Counted from the stretch's first letter, positions 7,956-17,606 are shown. The stretch is DNA of 64,000 nt from JBGZFC01 sp964631255 (GCA_964631255.1 CAZVWS010000001.1:1-64000), one strand, 5' to 3'. Numbers and translations are program-made. Notes: generated from the sequence alone by a model not told the origin.

Positions 7956-8297
7956 ATGGGAAGAAATCTTGCCAAATTAGCCGAAAAGCTTCAACTGCAA
8001 TGCCTGTCGGGCAAACAGCTGTTGAACCAAAATATAACCGGTTGTTATACATCGGATATATTGACCGATGTTTTGGGTCATGCCAAGGAGGGAAGTTTGT
8101 GGATAACTTCTCAATTGCACAAAAATATTGTAGCCATTGCACACGCCAAAAAACTGAGTGCCATTGTTATTACCAACAATTGGCAACCCGAATCTGACGT
8201 AATTTCGCTTGCCGAGTACCAAAACATAGTAATTCTTGTTTCGCCACACACCACATTTGAAACCAGCGGAATTATTTATAAATTTTTTCACCGATAA
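7956..8297 (+). CDS. DRTGG-domain protein of the hydrogenase operon
   Basis: A 113-residue protein with the size and fold pattern of stand-alone DRTGG domains, which accompany electron-bifurcating [FeFe] hydrogenase genes in anaerobes. It starts with LAKLAEKLQLQCLSG, continues through a central GSLWITSQLHKNIVAIA and ends with an IVILV strand and a short helix. DRTGG domains are linked to CBS and phosphotransacetylase proteins and may bind a nucleotide, but the function here is not established. It is the first gene of the operon and lies 4 bp before the ATPase gene, indicating tight coupling. Confidence 0.65.
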   Translation: MGRNLAKLAEKLQLQCLSGKQLLNQNITGCYTSDILTDVLGHAKEGSLWITSQLHKNIVAIAHAKKLSAIVITNNWQPESDVISLAEYQNIVILVSPHTTFETSGIIYKFFHR

Positions 8298-8301
8298 AAA
8301 C

Positions 8302-8865
8302 ATGAGAGATTTGGCTTCACATATCTTGGATTTGGTCTGTAACTCTATTCGTGCACAAGCAAATAGCGTAGAAGTGGCAATGGAGGAAAATAGTGCCCGT
8401 CATGAGTTGAAAGTAACGATAAAAGACAATGGCAAAGGTATGGATGCAGAGCAACTACAAGAAGCAATAAACCCGTTTTTCACTACTCGTACCACGAGAA
8501 ATACCGGATTGGGTATACCTTTGATGCAGATGACCTGCGAGCAAACGGGTGGCAGTTTTCACGTGCAATCGGCGTTATATATAGGAACACAAATTGAGGC
8601 AATTTTCAAAACAGACAACCCCAATTGCCTGCCGTTGGGCGACTTGAGTGGACAAATGGTATTGCTGTTTGCCACAAATCCGTTAATTGATTTCTCTTTC
8701 TCCTATTCAATTGACAATTTGACATTTAGCATCAGTTCCATTCATCTAAAACAGCATAATATCGACATACAACTTCCGCCAATAATGCAAGCAACCAATG
8801 AGTATATCAGCAACAATCTGTTCGACATTTTTTCAACCCGAAAAGACGAAAATTTTATATGCTGA
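8302..8865 (+). CDS. GHKL ATPase (anti-sigma/histidine-kinase-like) of the hydrogenase operon
   Basis: A 187-residue protein with an N-terminal Bergerat ATP-binding fold: N box LVCNSIRAQANSV (about residues 12-24), G1 box IKDNGKGMD (about 41-49), and G2 box TRNTGLGIPL (about 71-80). It has no histidine phosphoacceptor or sensor region, so it resembles an anti-sigma-type kinase rather than a complete histidine kinase. Residues 115-187 are not recognised. Genes of this type occur with DRTGG proteins before hydABC in other anaerobes. A regulatory or maturation role is an inference. Start chosen at 8302, 4 bp after the previous stop; the preceding in-frame ATG would overlap that gene. Confidence 0.7.
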   Translation: MRDLASHILDLVCNSIRAQANSVEVAMEENSARHELKVTIKDNGKGMDAEQLQEAINPFFTTRTTRNTGLGIPLMQMTCEQTGGSFHVQSALYIGTQIEAIFKTDNPNCLPLGDLSGQMVLLFATNPLIDFSFSYSIDNLTFSISSIHLKQHNIDIQLPPIMQATNEYISNNLFDIFSTRKDENFIC

Positions 8866-8920
8866 AACAACGGAGTATTTTTATGAAATAGAGAATAAGT
8901 ACAACAAAAAACCAATCAAT

Positions 8921-9316
8921 ATGACAAAAATAAAAACATTGGACGACCTGAAGCGCAGACAAGATGAGGTTCGAGACAAAATTGAGTTGCGCAACAAGGC
9001 AGAAAATCCCGACAAAATCATTCAAGTGCGCGTATCGATGGGAACGTGCGGCATAGCCGCGGGAGCTAAAAATGTGATGGAATACTTTGTCAGAGAGCTG
9101 CCCTTGCGCCACATCGATGCTGTAGTTACTCAAATGGAGTGCACAGGACATTGCTATGCCGAACCGATTGTGGAAATTATTTTACCCGAACACGACCCCA
9201 TCGTGTTTGGACTGGTCAATTGCGAAAAAGCAGACGAAATAATCGAACGATTTATTTTACGTGGGGAACTGGTTCACGGCATTATGCCCAAAAATGGGTT
9301 AAACCTGCAATCATAA
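8921..9316 (+). CDS. Thioredoxin-like [2Fe-2S] ferredoxin of the hydrogenase operon
   Basis: A 131-residue protein with the thioredoxin-like ferredoxin fold related to NuoE. The cluster region shows MGTCGIAAGAK at about 46-56 and MECTGHCYAEP at about 84-94. Only three of the four classical cysteine positions hold a cysteine, as far as can be seen; the second position of the first pair is not Cys. The N-terminal 40 residues are charged and helical. It sits between the ATPase and hydB and could pass electrons to the hydrogenase or sense the electron state. Start taken at 8921, which follows an A/T-rich leader; an upstream in-frame start at 8798 would overlap the ATPase gene. Confidence 0.7.
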   Translation: MTKIKTLDDLKRRQDEVRDKIELRNKAENPDKIIQVRVSMGTCGIAAGAKNVMEYFVRELPLRHIDAVVTQMECTGHCYAEPIVEIILPEHDPIVFGLVNCEKADEIIERFILRGELVHGIMPKNGLNLQS

Positions 9317-9420
9317 ATAAAGAATGGCAATCTGTTTTTCTCAATAAAAGAGATATCTCGACATAAAAAAACAGGCAGAAACAAATATCTTTTACTCAAC
9401 AAAAAAAACAATTATTATAT

Positions 9421-11244
9421 ATGAATCCATATCAAATGCACATTCTGGTTTGTGGAGGTACGGGCTGTCATTCGTCGCAAAGCGAACAGTTATACAAATC
9501 ACTCAAAGAGGAAGTGAAACGCATCAATCTGTCCGATACAGTGCAGGTAATAGCTACCGGATGTTTCGGGTTTTGCGAGAAAGGACCAATTGTAAAAATA
9601 ATTCCCGACAACACCTTTTACGTACAGGTAAAACTGGAAGATGTAAAAGAGATTATAGATGAGCATGTTGTAAAGGGAAGAAGGGTTGACCGATTGCTTT
9701 ACGTCAATCCGGAAAACGAGGAGCATATACCCGACTCCAAGCACATGAATTTCTATAAAAAACAGATGCGAATAGCATTGCGCAACTGCGGAACGATAGA
9801 CCCGGAAAACATTGACGAATCCATCGCGCGCGACGCATACCAAGCTCTGGGGAAAGTACTGACCGAACTCACACCACAACAAACCATCGATATCATCAAG
9901 CAATCGGGATTGCGCGGACGCGGAGGCGCGGGTTTCCCTACGGGATTGAAATGGGAAATAGCCAAAAACAACCAAGCCGACCAAAAATACGTGGTTTGCA
10001 ATGCAGACGAAGGCGACCCGGGCGCATTTATGGATAGGTCTATATTGGAAGGCGACCCGCACAGCATACTCGAAGCCATGGCTATTTGCGGCTATTGCAT
10101 TGACGCAACGCAAGGTCTGGTCTATATCAGAGCCGAATATCCATTGGCTGTAAAACGGCTAAAAATTGCCATCGAACAAGCCAGAGAAAACGGTCTGTTG
10201 GGAGACAATATTTTAGGCAGCGGATTCCATTTCGATGTCCAACTGCGCTATGGCGCGGGCGCTTTTGTGTGCGGCGAGGAAACGTCGCTCATCCACTCCA
10301 TGGAGGGTTTGCGTGGCGAGCCATCCAACAAACCACCATTCCCGGCACAAAGCGGGTACTTGGGCAAACCCACCAACGTGAACAATGTAGAAACTTTGGC
10401 AAATATACCCATCATCTTGCTGCGTGGTGCTGAGTGGTTTGCATCCATAGGCACCGAAAAATCAAGAGGTACTAAAGTGTTTGCACTGGCAGGAAAAATT
10501 AATAATGTTGGGCTGATAGAAGTGCCGATGGGAATCACATTGCGGGAAATTATTTACGAAATTGGCGGCGGCATCAAAGGTGGTAAAAAATTTAAAGCGG
10601 TACAAACCGGCGGACCGTCGGGCGGATGCCTCACCGAAAAGCATCTGGACACGCCCATCGATTACGAAAGCCTGACAGCTGCCGGCTCCATGATGGGTTC
10701 GGGAGGAATGATTGTGCTGGATGAAGACGATTGTATGGTTTCTGTGGCAAAATTTTATCTCGATTTTATTGTAGAAGAGTCGTGCGGAAAATGTGCCCCG
10801 TGCCGTATCGGCAACAAACGACTGTACGAAATTCTCAATAAAATAACGCAAGGTAAAGGCACGATTGAAGACTTAGACAGGCTCAGAAATCTCGCCAACG
10901 TGATAAAGGACACCTCTTTATGTGGATTGGGACAGACCTCGCCCAACCCGGTGCTTTCTACTTTAGAAAATTTTGAAGAGGAGTATCACGAACACGTGGT
11001 AGAGAAAAAATGCCGTTCGGGGCATTGCAAAAATCTATTCTATTTCGTGATTAACGAAGAAGAGTGTGTGGGATGCTCGGCATGCAAAAGATGTTGTCCG
11101 GTGCAAGCCATTACCGGCGAGAAACGACAACCACACTTCATCAACAACGATATTTGTATTCGCTGTGGCGAGTGTATCGAAAAATGCTCTTTCGATGCCA
11201 TCACTATCGAGTTAGAACCAAAAATATTTCACAAGATAGAATAA
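9421..11244 (+). CDS. hydB: Electron-bifurcating hydrogenase, NADH-binding subunit HydB (NuoF-like)
   Basis: The flavin subunit that oxidises or reduces NAD(H) and bifurcates electrons between NADH, ferredoxin and protons. The 607-residue protein has, in order: a thioredoxin-like [2Fe-2S] domain (about 1-95; GGTGCHSS and TGCFGFCEKGP); the NADH and FMN domain with GLRGRGGAGFPTGLKW at about 164-179 and GDPGAFMDRS at about 198-207; an SLBB segment; the NuoF iron-sulfur motif ESCGKCAPCRIGN at about 452-464; and two C-terminal [4Fe-4S] motifs (CVGCSACKRCCP near 549, CIRCGECIEKC near 578). All domains expected of HydB are present. HydA starts 49 bp downstream. Confidence 0.92.
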   Translation: MNPYQMHILVCGGTGCHSSQSEQLYKSLKEEVKRINLSDTVQVIATGCFGFCEKGPIVKIIPDNTFYVQVKLEDVKEIIDEHVVKGRRVDRLLYVNPENEEHIPDSKHMNFYKKQMRIALRNCGTIDPENIDESIARDAYQALGKVLTELTPQQTIDIIKQSGLRGRGGAGFPTGLKWEIAKNNQADQKYVVCNADEGDPGAFMDRSILEGDPHSILEAMAICGYCIDATQGLVYIRAEYPLAVKRLKIAIEQARENGLLGDNILGSGFHFDVQLRYGAGAFVCGEETSLIHSMEGLRGEPSNKPPFPAQSGYLGKPTNVNNVETLANIPIILLRGAEWFASIGTEKSRGTKVFALAGKINNVGLIEVPMGITLREIIYEIGGGIKGGKKFKAVQTGGPSGGCLTEKHLDTPIDYESLTAAGSMMGSGGMIVLDEDDCMVSVAKFYLDFIVEESCGKCAPCRIGNKRLYEILNKITQGKGTIEDLDRLRNLANVIKDTSLCGLGQTSPNPVLSTLENFEEEYHEHVVEKKCRSGHCKNLFYFVINEEECVGCSACKRCCPVQAITGEKRQPHFINNDICIRCGECIEKCSFDAITIELEPKIFHKIE

Positions 11245-11293
11245 AAAAACTGTTTATTCTCACCCTCATTTTTACTCATAAAAAACATCCGAT

Positions 11294-13075
11294 ATGGAAC
11301 AGATAGAAATCACGATAGACAAGAAAAAAATACAAGTACCCAAAGGTACAACCATACTCAAAGCCGCTCGACAAGCCGGTGTGGAAATACCCACACTTTG
11401 CCATTTCGAACTTTGCGACATGGGCATCGAAAACAAGCCTGGCGGCTGCCGTATCTGTGTGGTGGAAGTGGAAGGCCGACGCAATTTGGCTCCTTCGTGC
11501 ATGACCGAAGCACAAAACGGCATGGTAGTAAGCACGCACACTACACGCGTTTTGAATGCACGCACTACCGTGCTCAAACTGATTATTTCGGACCACCCGT
11601 TCGATTGTTTGGTTTGTGCCAAATCGGGGCAGTGCGAGTTGCAACAATTAGCCAAACAATTCGGAATAAGAAGCATCCCCTACGAGGGCGAGCAGTCCAA
11701 GTACAGGAAAGACACCTCGTCATCCATCATTCGCGATGTGGACAAATGCATCATGTGCCGCCGATGCGAGATGATGTGCAACGAGGTGCAAACCGTGGGT
11801 GCGCTCTCTGCCGTGAACAGAGGTTTTATGGCGGTGGTTGCCCCGGCTTTCGAGATGAATTTGGAAGATTCGCCGTGCACCTATTGCGGGCAATGTGTTT
11901 CGGTGTGTCCCACCGGCGCACTGACCGAAGTAGACCACACCAACGATATATTGCGCGCCCTCAACGACCCCACCAAAACGGTAATAGTGCAAACCGCGCC
12001 GGCAGTGCGTGTGGCATTGGGCGAAGAGTTTGGACTAAAACCCGGCACACGTATTACCGGTAAAATGGTAACTGCCCTTCGCGAATTGGGGTTCGATTAC
12101 GTTTTTGATACCGATTTTAGTGCCGACCTCACCATCATGGAAGAGGGAACCGAGTTACTGAACCGCATACAAGGACACTTGGCGGGCGACAAACAGGTGC
12201 GACTGCCTATTCTCACCTCATGCTGCCCGGGATGGGTAAACTTTTTTGAACACAACTTTCCCGATTTGTTGGACGTACCTTCCACTGCCAAATCGCCACA
12301 ACAGATGTTTGGCGCGATAGCCAAATCGTATTTTGCCGAAAAAATTGGGGTGAACAGAAAAAATCTAATTGTAGTTTCTATCATGCCTTGCCTGGCAAAG
12401 AAATACGAATGCCAACGCGATGAGTTCCAGGTAGATGGCAATCCGGATGTAGATTATTCCATCTCCACACGCGAGCTGGCAGCATTTATCAAACAGGCAA
12501 ATATCGATTTTCTGAATCTCGACGAAACCGATTTCGACAGTCCGTTGGGAGAATCGACCGGCGCAGGCGTTATTTTCGGAAACACGGGTGGCGTTATCGA
12601 AGCTGCATGCCGTACGGCATACGAGTTGCACACGGGCAAAACATTGGACAAGGTAGAGTTTACCGAATTGAGGGGCATGGACGGAATCCGCTCTGCTACG
12701 GTAGATTTTGACGGGTTAGAACTGAAAATAGGAATTGCCCATGGCTTGGGTAATGCTCGTAAGTTGTTAGACGAAGTTCGTGCCGGCACATCGCAATATC
12801 ACGCCATCGAAATCATGGCATGCCCGGGTGGCTGCATTGGTGGCGGCGGACAGCCATTTCATCATGGTAAAAGCGAAATTCTTGCCCAACGAGCCGCCTC
12901 TATCTACGAGGAGGATGAGCGCAAAACTATACGCAAATCGCACGAAAACCCATCTATTATCCGTCTCTACAACGAGTTTTTGGGAGAGCCGGGCAGCGCC
13001 AAAGCGCACCGTTTGTTGCATACGCATTACTTTGAAAAAAGCAATGAAGTTACCATCCATTTATCTAATGAATAA
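11294..13075 (+). CDS. hydA: [FeFe] hydrogenase catalytic subunit HydA
   Basis: Catalytic subunit that forms or consumes H2. The 593 residues carry an N-terminal [2Fe-2S] domain (cysteines around 36-69), a His-ligated [4Fe-4S] motif (HPFDCLVCAKSGQC, about 100-113), two [4Fe-4S] ferredoxin motifs (CIMCRRCEMMC and CTYCGQCVSVCP), and the H-cluster domain with all three signatures: TSCCPGWVNFF near 308, MPCLAKKYE near 364 and ACPGGCIGGGGQP near 508. All H-cluster cysteines are present, so the enzyme is probably active. Maturases HydE, HydF and HydG are not in this window and must be encoded elsewhere. Confidence 0.95.
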   Translation: MEQIEITIDKKKIQVPKGTTILKAARQAGVEIPTLCHFELCDMGIENKPGGCRICVVEVEGRRNLAPSCMTEAQNGMVVSTHTTRVLNARTTVLKLIISDHPFDCLVCAKSGQCELQQLAKQFGIRSIPYEGEQSKYRKDTSSSIIRDVDKCIMCRRCEMMCNEVQTVGALSAVNRGFMAVVAPAFEMNLEDSPCTYCGQCVSVCPTGALTEVDHTNDILRALNDPTKTVIVQTAPAVRVALGEEFGLKPGTRITGKMVTALRELGFDYVFDTDFSADLTIMEEGTELLNRIQGHLAGDKQVRLPILTSCCPGWVNFFEHNFPDLLDVPSTAKSPQQMFGAIAKSYFAEKIGVNRKNLIVVSIMPCLAKKYECQRDEFQVDGNPDVDYSISTRELAAFIKQANIDFLNLDETDFDSPLGESTGAGVIFGNTGGVIEAACRTAYELHTGKTLDKVEFTELRGMDGIRSATVDFDGLELKIGIAHGLGNARKLLDEVRAGTSQYHAIEIMACPGGCIGGGGQPFHHGKSEILAQRAASIYEEDERKTIRKSHENPSIIRLYNEFLGEPGSAKAHRLLHTHYFEKSNEVTIHLSNE

Positions 13076-13086
13076 AGCAGAATATT

Positions 13087-13671
13087 ATGACCAAGAAAAT
13101 AAATATATCGCCCGAAGCTTTTGAATATATGCATCCCCACCACGGCACGGATGGCGTAGAGGTAAAAGTGAATTTGCCCAAAGAAAAGATAGACAAGATA
13201 AACGAAATATGCAACTCGTTTGGCAACGATGCCCGCGAATTGATTCATGTTTTGCACGAAACCCAACACGAATTTGGATATCTCCCGGCCGAGGTGCAAG
13301 ATGTTATCGCGCACAATCTGCACGTATCTGTCGCCCACGTTTACGGAGTGGTTACATTCTACTCGTTCTTCTCCATGCTGCCCAAGGGCGAGCATCCCAT
13401 ATCCATTTGCACCGGCACGGCTTGCTATGTGCGTGGGGCGGAAAAGGTGTTGGACGAGTTCAAAAAACAATTAAACATACAAGTGGGCGAAACCACCGAA
13501 GACGGCAAATTTTCCATCAACTGCCTGCGCTGCGTGGGTGCATGCGGATTGGCACCGGTTGTGCTGGTTGGCGAACGGGTTTTTGGCAGGGTATCGCCCG
13601 ATGGTGTGAAAGCTATTTTGGCTGAATTCGGAGAAGAAAAGGCTGTAGATTCCAATGCAAGAAACATCTGA
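13087..13671 (+). CDS. hydC: Electron-bifurcating hydrogenase subunit HydC (NuoE-like)
   Basis: A 194-residue [2Fe-2S] subunit of the HydABC complex. The helical N-terminal part (about 30-95) has the NuoE signature LIHVLHETQHEFGYLP. The thioredoxin-like part carries the ligands CTGTACYVRG at about 107-116 and CLRCVGACG at about 144-152, giving the four cysteines for a [2Fe-2S] cluster. It lies 11 bp after hydA and is the last gene before a large hairpin at 13729-13810. In known complexes this subunit completes the electron path between HydB and HydA. Confidence 0.92.
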   Translation: MTKKINISPEAFEYMHPHHGTDGVEVKVNLPKEKIDKINEICNSFGNDARELIHVLHETQHEFGYLPAEVQDVIAHNLHVSVAHVYGVVTFYSFFSMLPKGEHPISICTGTACYVRGAEKVLDEFKKQLNIQVGETTEDGKFSINCLRCVGACGLAPVVLVGERVFGRVSPDGVKAILAEFGEEKAVDSNARNI

Positions 13672-13728
13672 TTTTGTTTCGCAGATGGTTTGTGCTCTTT
13701 AAAAAGCAAACAGCTCAATGACCGGGTG

Positions 13729-13810
13729 TTGGGGTTGTTTACCCTTCCGTTGGGGTTGCGAACCCCAACCGGAAAATGAATAACCTCGTGGAGAGGGCAA
13801 ACAACCCCAA
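13729..13810. terminator. Large nested hairpin after the hydrogenase operon
   Basis: The outer arms ttggggttgtttaccc (13729-13744) and gggcaaacaaccccaa (13795-13810) pair at 15 of 16 positions. Inside is a second hairpin with ccgttggggtt and aaccccaaccgg around gcg (13747-13772). There is no clear T-run directly after it, so it may act as a REP-like element or mRNA 3' stabiliser as much as a terminator. It separates hydC from the convergent yitT gene. Confidence 0.5.
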
Positions 13811-13903
13811 TGATGCTATCAACAACCACACCCATGGGTTAAAACACCTCTTCGGCGGGATTTCAGGTGTGGCTGCCGGTTTGGTGTAAATAAAAAATGG
13901 CTC

Positions 13904-14779
13904 TTATTTTATCTGGTCAAAACCTTTACCATACACACCCACTACATTGCTTTGGGCAACAAACGCGTTCATATCGATGCGTTTTACCAAGCGGAAGATG
14001 GAGGTAGATTCGGTTTTCCGTGCCAAAACAATCAACACTTTTTGTGGTTGTTGGGTGTATGACCCTACCCCATCGATAATGGTACAACCACGGCTAAGTT
14101 CGGAGTTGATATGCGAAGCAATTTCTTCGTATTTATTAGAAAAAATAAAGAATTGCACCGATTGTCGCGAACCACTAATCACCATATCCACAGCATAATA
14201 AAGTACAGCAATAACTATAAGTCCGTAAATTATTTTCTCGAGACTTTGAAACAAAAACCACGAACTCATAATAATAATGATATCCACATACATCAGACCA
14301 CGTCCCATGCTGATATAGCGGTATTTGGTAATAATTGCGCCCACGATATCGGTTCCACCGGTGGTGCTATTCATCGAATAGACCAAACCCAACCCCACAC
14401 CACAACAAATTGCACCAATGATGCTTGCCATGAGCGGATCGACATTGGGAAGGATGGCTTGTGTGATGTATTTTTCGGCTAAACCTATTGCCAAAGTCAA
14501 TCCAAAAGCACCAAACAGTGTATTGATAACAAATTTTCGCCCTAAAATTTTCCAGGCAAAAATCAATAAAACCGAATTAATAATCAGGGTGGACAGCCAC
14601 ACAGGCAAACCTGCCGAATAATTGATTAGCAGCGAAATACCTGCCAACCCACCGGTTACAATTTTGTTTGGAATAAGGAAACCGGTAAGTCCAACGGCGT
14701 AGAGAACCAAACCAATAACAATGACCAAATAGTCGCGCCATTCAAAGGCTTTCAAATATTTTTTTGTAGGTAAATTCAT
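13904..14779 (-). CDS. YitT family membrane protein
   Basis: A 291-residue inner-membrane protein with five or six predicted membrane segments in residues 15-215 (YitT_membrane/DUF161), including GGLAGISLLINY and the conserved NSTTGGTDIVGAIITKY near residue 137. A soluble C-terminal DUF2179 domain (about 218-275) carries IDGVGSYTQQPQKVLI. Members are common in Bacteroidetes; their substrate is not known. It lies 17 bp downstream of leuS in the same direction and is probably co-transcribed with it. Confidence 0.85.
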   Translation of the reverse strand: MNLPTKKYLKAFEWRDYLVIVIGLVLYAVGLTGFLIPNKIVTGGLAGISLLINYSAGLPVWLSTLIINSVLLIFAWKILGRKFVINTLFGAFGLTLAIGLAEKYITQAILPNVDPLMASIIGAICCGVGLGLVYSMNSTTGGTDIVGAIITKYRYISMGRGLMYVDIIIIMSSWFLFQSLEKIIYGLIVIAVLYYAVDMVISGSRQSVQFFIFSNKYEEIASHINSELSRGCTIIDGVGSYTQQPQKVLIVLARKTESTSIFRLVKRIDMNAFVAQSNVVGVYGKGFDQIK

Positions 14780-14796
14780 AATAAATGCAAATATAT

Positions 14797-17550
14797 TTAA
14801 ATAACAATATTAACTATTTTTCGGGGAACGATAATCACTTTTTTGGGAGTTTTGCCATCGAGCCATTTTTCGGAATTGGGATGTTCCAAAACCGTTTTTT
14901 CGATTTCGGCATTCGTTGCATCGGCAGCAAATTCCAATACGAAACGCGATTTTCCATTGAATGAAATGGAATATGAGAAATTGTCTTCTCGCAGATACTC
15001 TTCGTTGCAAACAGGGAATTGGGCATCAAATATGGTGCGTTCATTTCCTAATTTTTGCCACAACTCTTCGGCTATATGCGGTGCAAAAGGTGCTAAGCAA
15101 ATCAACAAATCGTGTAAAACCGTTCGTTTATTGCATTTTAGCTGGGTGAGTTCGTTCACGCAAATCATAAATGCCGAGACCGATGTATTGAACGAGAAAT
15201 TCTCGATATCGAATGTTACTTTTTTGATGAGTTTGTGTAGCGTTTTCAGCTCCTCTTTTGTAGTTGCTTCGTCAGAAACCACGAACTCGTCGTTGGTAAA
15301 AAACAGGTTCCTCAATTTGCGAAGGAAACGATGCACGCCGTCAATCCCGTTGGTGTCCCACGGTTTGGAGAGTTCCAACGGACCGAGAAACATTTCGTAC
15401 AAACGCAATGTATCGGCACCATATTTTTCCACGATAACATCGGGATTTACCACGTTGTACATCGATTTGGACATTTTTTCTACAGCCCAGCCACAAATAT
15501 ATTTACCGTCTTCCAAAATAAATTCGGCAGTTTTGTAATCGGGCAACCAATTTTTGAAAGCTTCGATGTCCAAAATATCGTTGTGCACAATATTTACATC
15601 TACGTGAATGGGCGTAACGTCGTATTGGTTTTTCAGATTGAGCGAAACAAACGTGTTGGTATCTTTGATGCGATACACAAAATTGCTTCGCCCTTGTATC
15701 ATTCCCTGGTTGACCAATTTTTTGAACGGTTCTTGTTCGCACGAAACGCCCCAATCGAAAAGGAATTTGTTCCAAAAGCGGCTGTAAACCAAGTGCCCGG
15801 TGGCATGCTCTGTTCCGCCGATGTACAAATCCACGTTTCGCCAATATTGGTTGGCAGTTTCTGAAACCAGTGCTTTATCGTTCTTTGGATCCATGTATCG
15901 AAGATAATATGCCGACGAACCGGCAAATCCGGGCATGGTACTCAATTCCAAAGGATAACCATCTTTGGTTTGCCAATTTTTGGCGCGACCCAATGGAGGT
16001 TCACCCGTTTCGGTAGGAAGAAATTTGTCTATTTCGGGAAGTTCCAGCGGAAGATTTTCTTCGGCAATGGTATATGGCATCCCGTCTTTGTAGTAAATGG
16101 GGAATGGTTCGCCCCAATAACGCTGACGTGAGAAAATGGCATCGCGCAAGCGAAAATTTATTTTGCGCCTGCCCAATTCTCTTTCTTCAATAATATCGAT
16201 GGCTTTTGCCATGGCTTCTTTTACCGTCAACCCGTTTAAAAAGTCGGAATTTATCATAACGCCTTCTTTGGCATCGAAACTTTCCTCCGAAATATCGCAG
16301 CCTTCAATCAACGGAATAATGGGCAGATTGAAATGTTTGGCGAAAGCATAGTCGCGGCTGTCGTGCGCCGGCACAGCCATAATGGCGCCCGTGCCGTAGC
16401 CCGCTAACACGTAATCCGAAATCCAGATGGGCAATGGCTCGCCCGTAAACGGATGCGTAGCATAAGAGCCCGAAAAAACGCCGGTTACCGATTTATCAGC
16501 AATGCGCTCGCGCTCGGTGCGTTTTTTTGTTTTTTGGATGTATTCGTCCACTAATGTTTTTTGTTCCGAAGTGGTGAGCGCTTCCACCAATTCGCTTTCA
16601 GGGGCGAGAACCATAAAGCTAACGCCGAAAATGGTGTCGGGACGGGTGGTGAAAATATCAAAAGAAATACCGGACTGTGTCTCAAATATCATTTCTGCAC
16701 CAACCGATTTTCCAATCCAGTTTTTTTGTGTTTCTTTCAACGAATCGGTCCAATCTACCAAATCTAGACCGTCCAATAATCGTTGTGCGTAAGCAGAAAC
16801 ACGCAAACACCACTGACGCATTTTTCGTTGTTCCACCGGAAATCCGCCACGGATGGAAACCCCTTCGCTCACCTCATCGTTGGCGAGAACGGTTCCCAAT
16901 TGCGGACACCAGTTAACCATCGTGTCGCCCAAATAGGCGATGCGGTAATTCATCAGAATTTCCTGTTGTTCTTTTTCCGTTTTGGCGTTCCAATCATCGG
17001 CGGTAAAACTCATCGGTTCGGTGCATGCCAAATCCATTCCGGCAGTGCCTTGTTGTGAAAAAACTTCTACCAATTCTTCGATGGGACGTGCTTGTTGCGC
17101 CTGATTGCAATAGTAGGAATGGAACATTTTAATAAACGCCCATTGTGTCCATTTGTAGTATGCCGGATCGCAGGTTTGTACTTCGCGACTCCAATCGTAA
17201 GAAAAACCTATTTTATCTAACTGTTCGCGATAGCGGGCAATGTTATTTTTAGTGGTAATTGCCGGATGCTGACCGGTTTGTATGGCGTATTGCTCGGCAG
17301 GAAGTCCGTAGGCATCGTATCCCATGGGGTGGAGCACGTTAAATCCTTGCAAGCGTTTGTATCGGGAGTAGATGTCGGACGCGATATATCCGAGAGGATG
17401 CCCCACGTGCAAGCCTGCTCCCGATGGATAGGGAAACATATCGAGCACATAAAACTTGGGCTTCGACGCATCTTCTTTTACTTTATATATTTGATGGTCA
17501 ACCCAATATTGTTGCCATCGCTTTTCAATTTCTCCAAAGTTATATTCCAT
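14797..17550 (-). CDS. leuS: Leucyl-tRNA synthetase
   Basis: Charges tRNA-Leu. The 917-residue class Ia enzyme has the HIGH region as GLHVGHPLGYIASD (residues 46-59), the CP1 editing domain at about 230-430 with TTRPDTIFGVSFMVLAPE, and the KMSKS loop in EKMSKSMYNVVNPD near 690. The C-terminal helical anticodon domain and the small terminal domain are intact. The start at 17550 gives the normal N-terminus. A complete promoter lies just upstream (17576-17606). Confidence 0.96.
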   Translation of the reverse strand: MEYNFGEIEKRWQQYWVDHQIYKVKEDASKPKFYVLDMFPYPSGAGLHVGHPLGYIASDIYSRYKRLQGFNVLHPMGYDAYGLPAEQYAIQTGQHPAITTKNNIARYREQLDKIGFSYDWSREVQTCDPAYYKWTQWAFIKMFHSYYCNQAQQARPIEELVEVFSQQGTAGMDLACTEPMSFTADDWNAKTEKEQQEILMNYRIAYLGDTMVNWCPQLGTVLANDEVSEGVSIRGGFPVEQRKMRQWCLRVSAYAQRLLDGLDLVDWTDSLKETQKNWIGKSVGAEMIFETQSGISFDIFTTRPDTIFGVSFMVLAPESELVEALTTSEQKTLVDEYIQKTKKRTERERIADKSVTGVFSGSYATHPFTGEPLPIWISDYVLAGYGTGAIMAVPAHDSRDYAFAKHFNLPIIPLIEGCDISEESFDAKEGVMINSDFLNGLTVKEAMAKAIDIIEERELGRRKINFRLRDAIFSRQRYWGEPFPIYYKDGMPYTIAEENLPLELPEIDKFLPTETGEPPLGRAKNWQTKDGYPLELSTMPGFAGSSAYYLRYMDPKNDKALVSETANQYWRNVDLYIGGTEHATGHLVYSRFWNKFLFDWGVSCEQEPFKKLVNQGMIQGRSNFVYRIKDTNTFVSLNLKNQYDVTPIHVDVNIVHNDILDIEAFKNWLPDYKTAEFILEDGKYICGWAVEKMSKSMYNVVNPDVIVEKYGADTLRLYEMFLGPLELSKPWDTNGIDGVHRFLRKLRNLFFTNDEFVVSDEATTKEELKTLHKLIKKVTFDIENFSFNTSVSAFMICVNELTQLKCNKRTVLHDLLICLAPFAPHIAEELWQKLGNERTIFDAQFPVCNEEYLREDNFSYSISFNGKSRFVLEFAADATNAEIEKTVLEHPNSEKWLDGKTPKKVIIVPRKIVNIVI

Positions 17551-17575
17551 TGTTTTCTATCTTTATAAAACGATG

Positions 17576-17606
17576 CAAAGGTAATGATTTATTGTAAAAC
17601 TGACAA
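17576..17606 (-). promoter_or_regulatory. leuS promoter
   Basis: On the minus strand TTG (17604-17606), a 20-bp spacer and TACCTTTG (17576-17583) match the Bacteroidetes housekeeping promoter. The start of leuS is 26 bp downstream. Confidence 0.6.

Noticed and set aside
9499..10113. Long minus-strand frames inside the hydrogenase and mfd genes
   Set aside because: They are antisense shadows of strongly conserved genes and show no protein features of their own.
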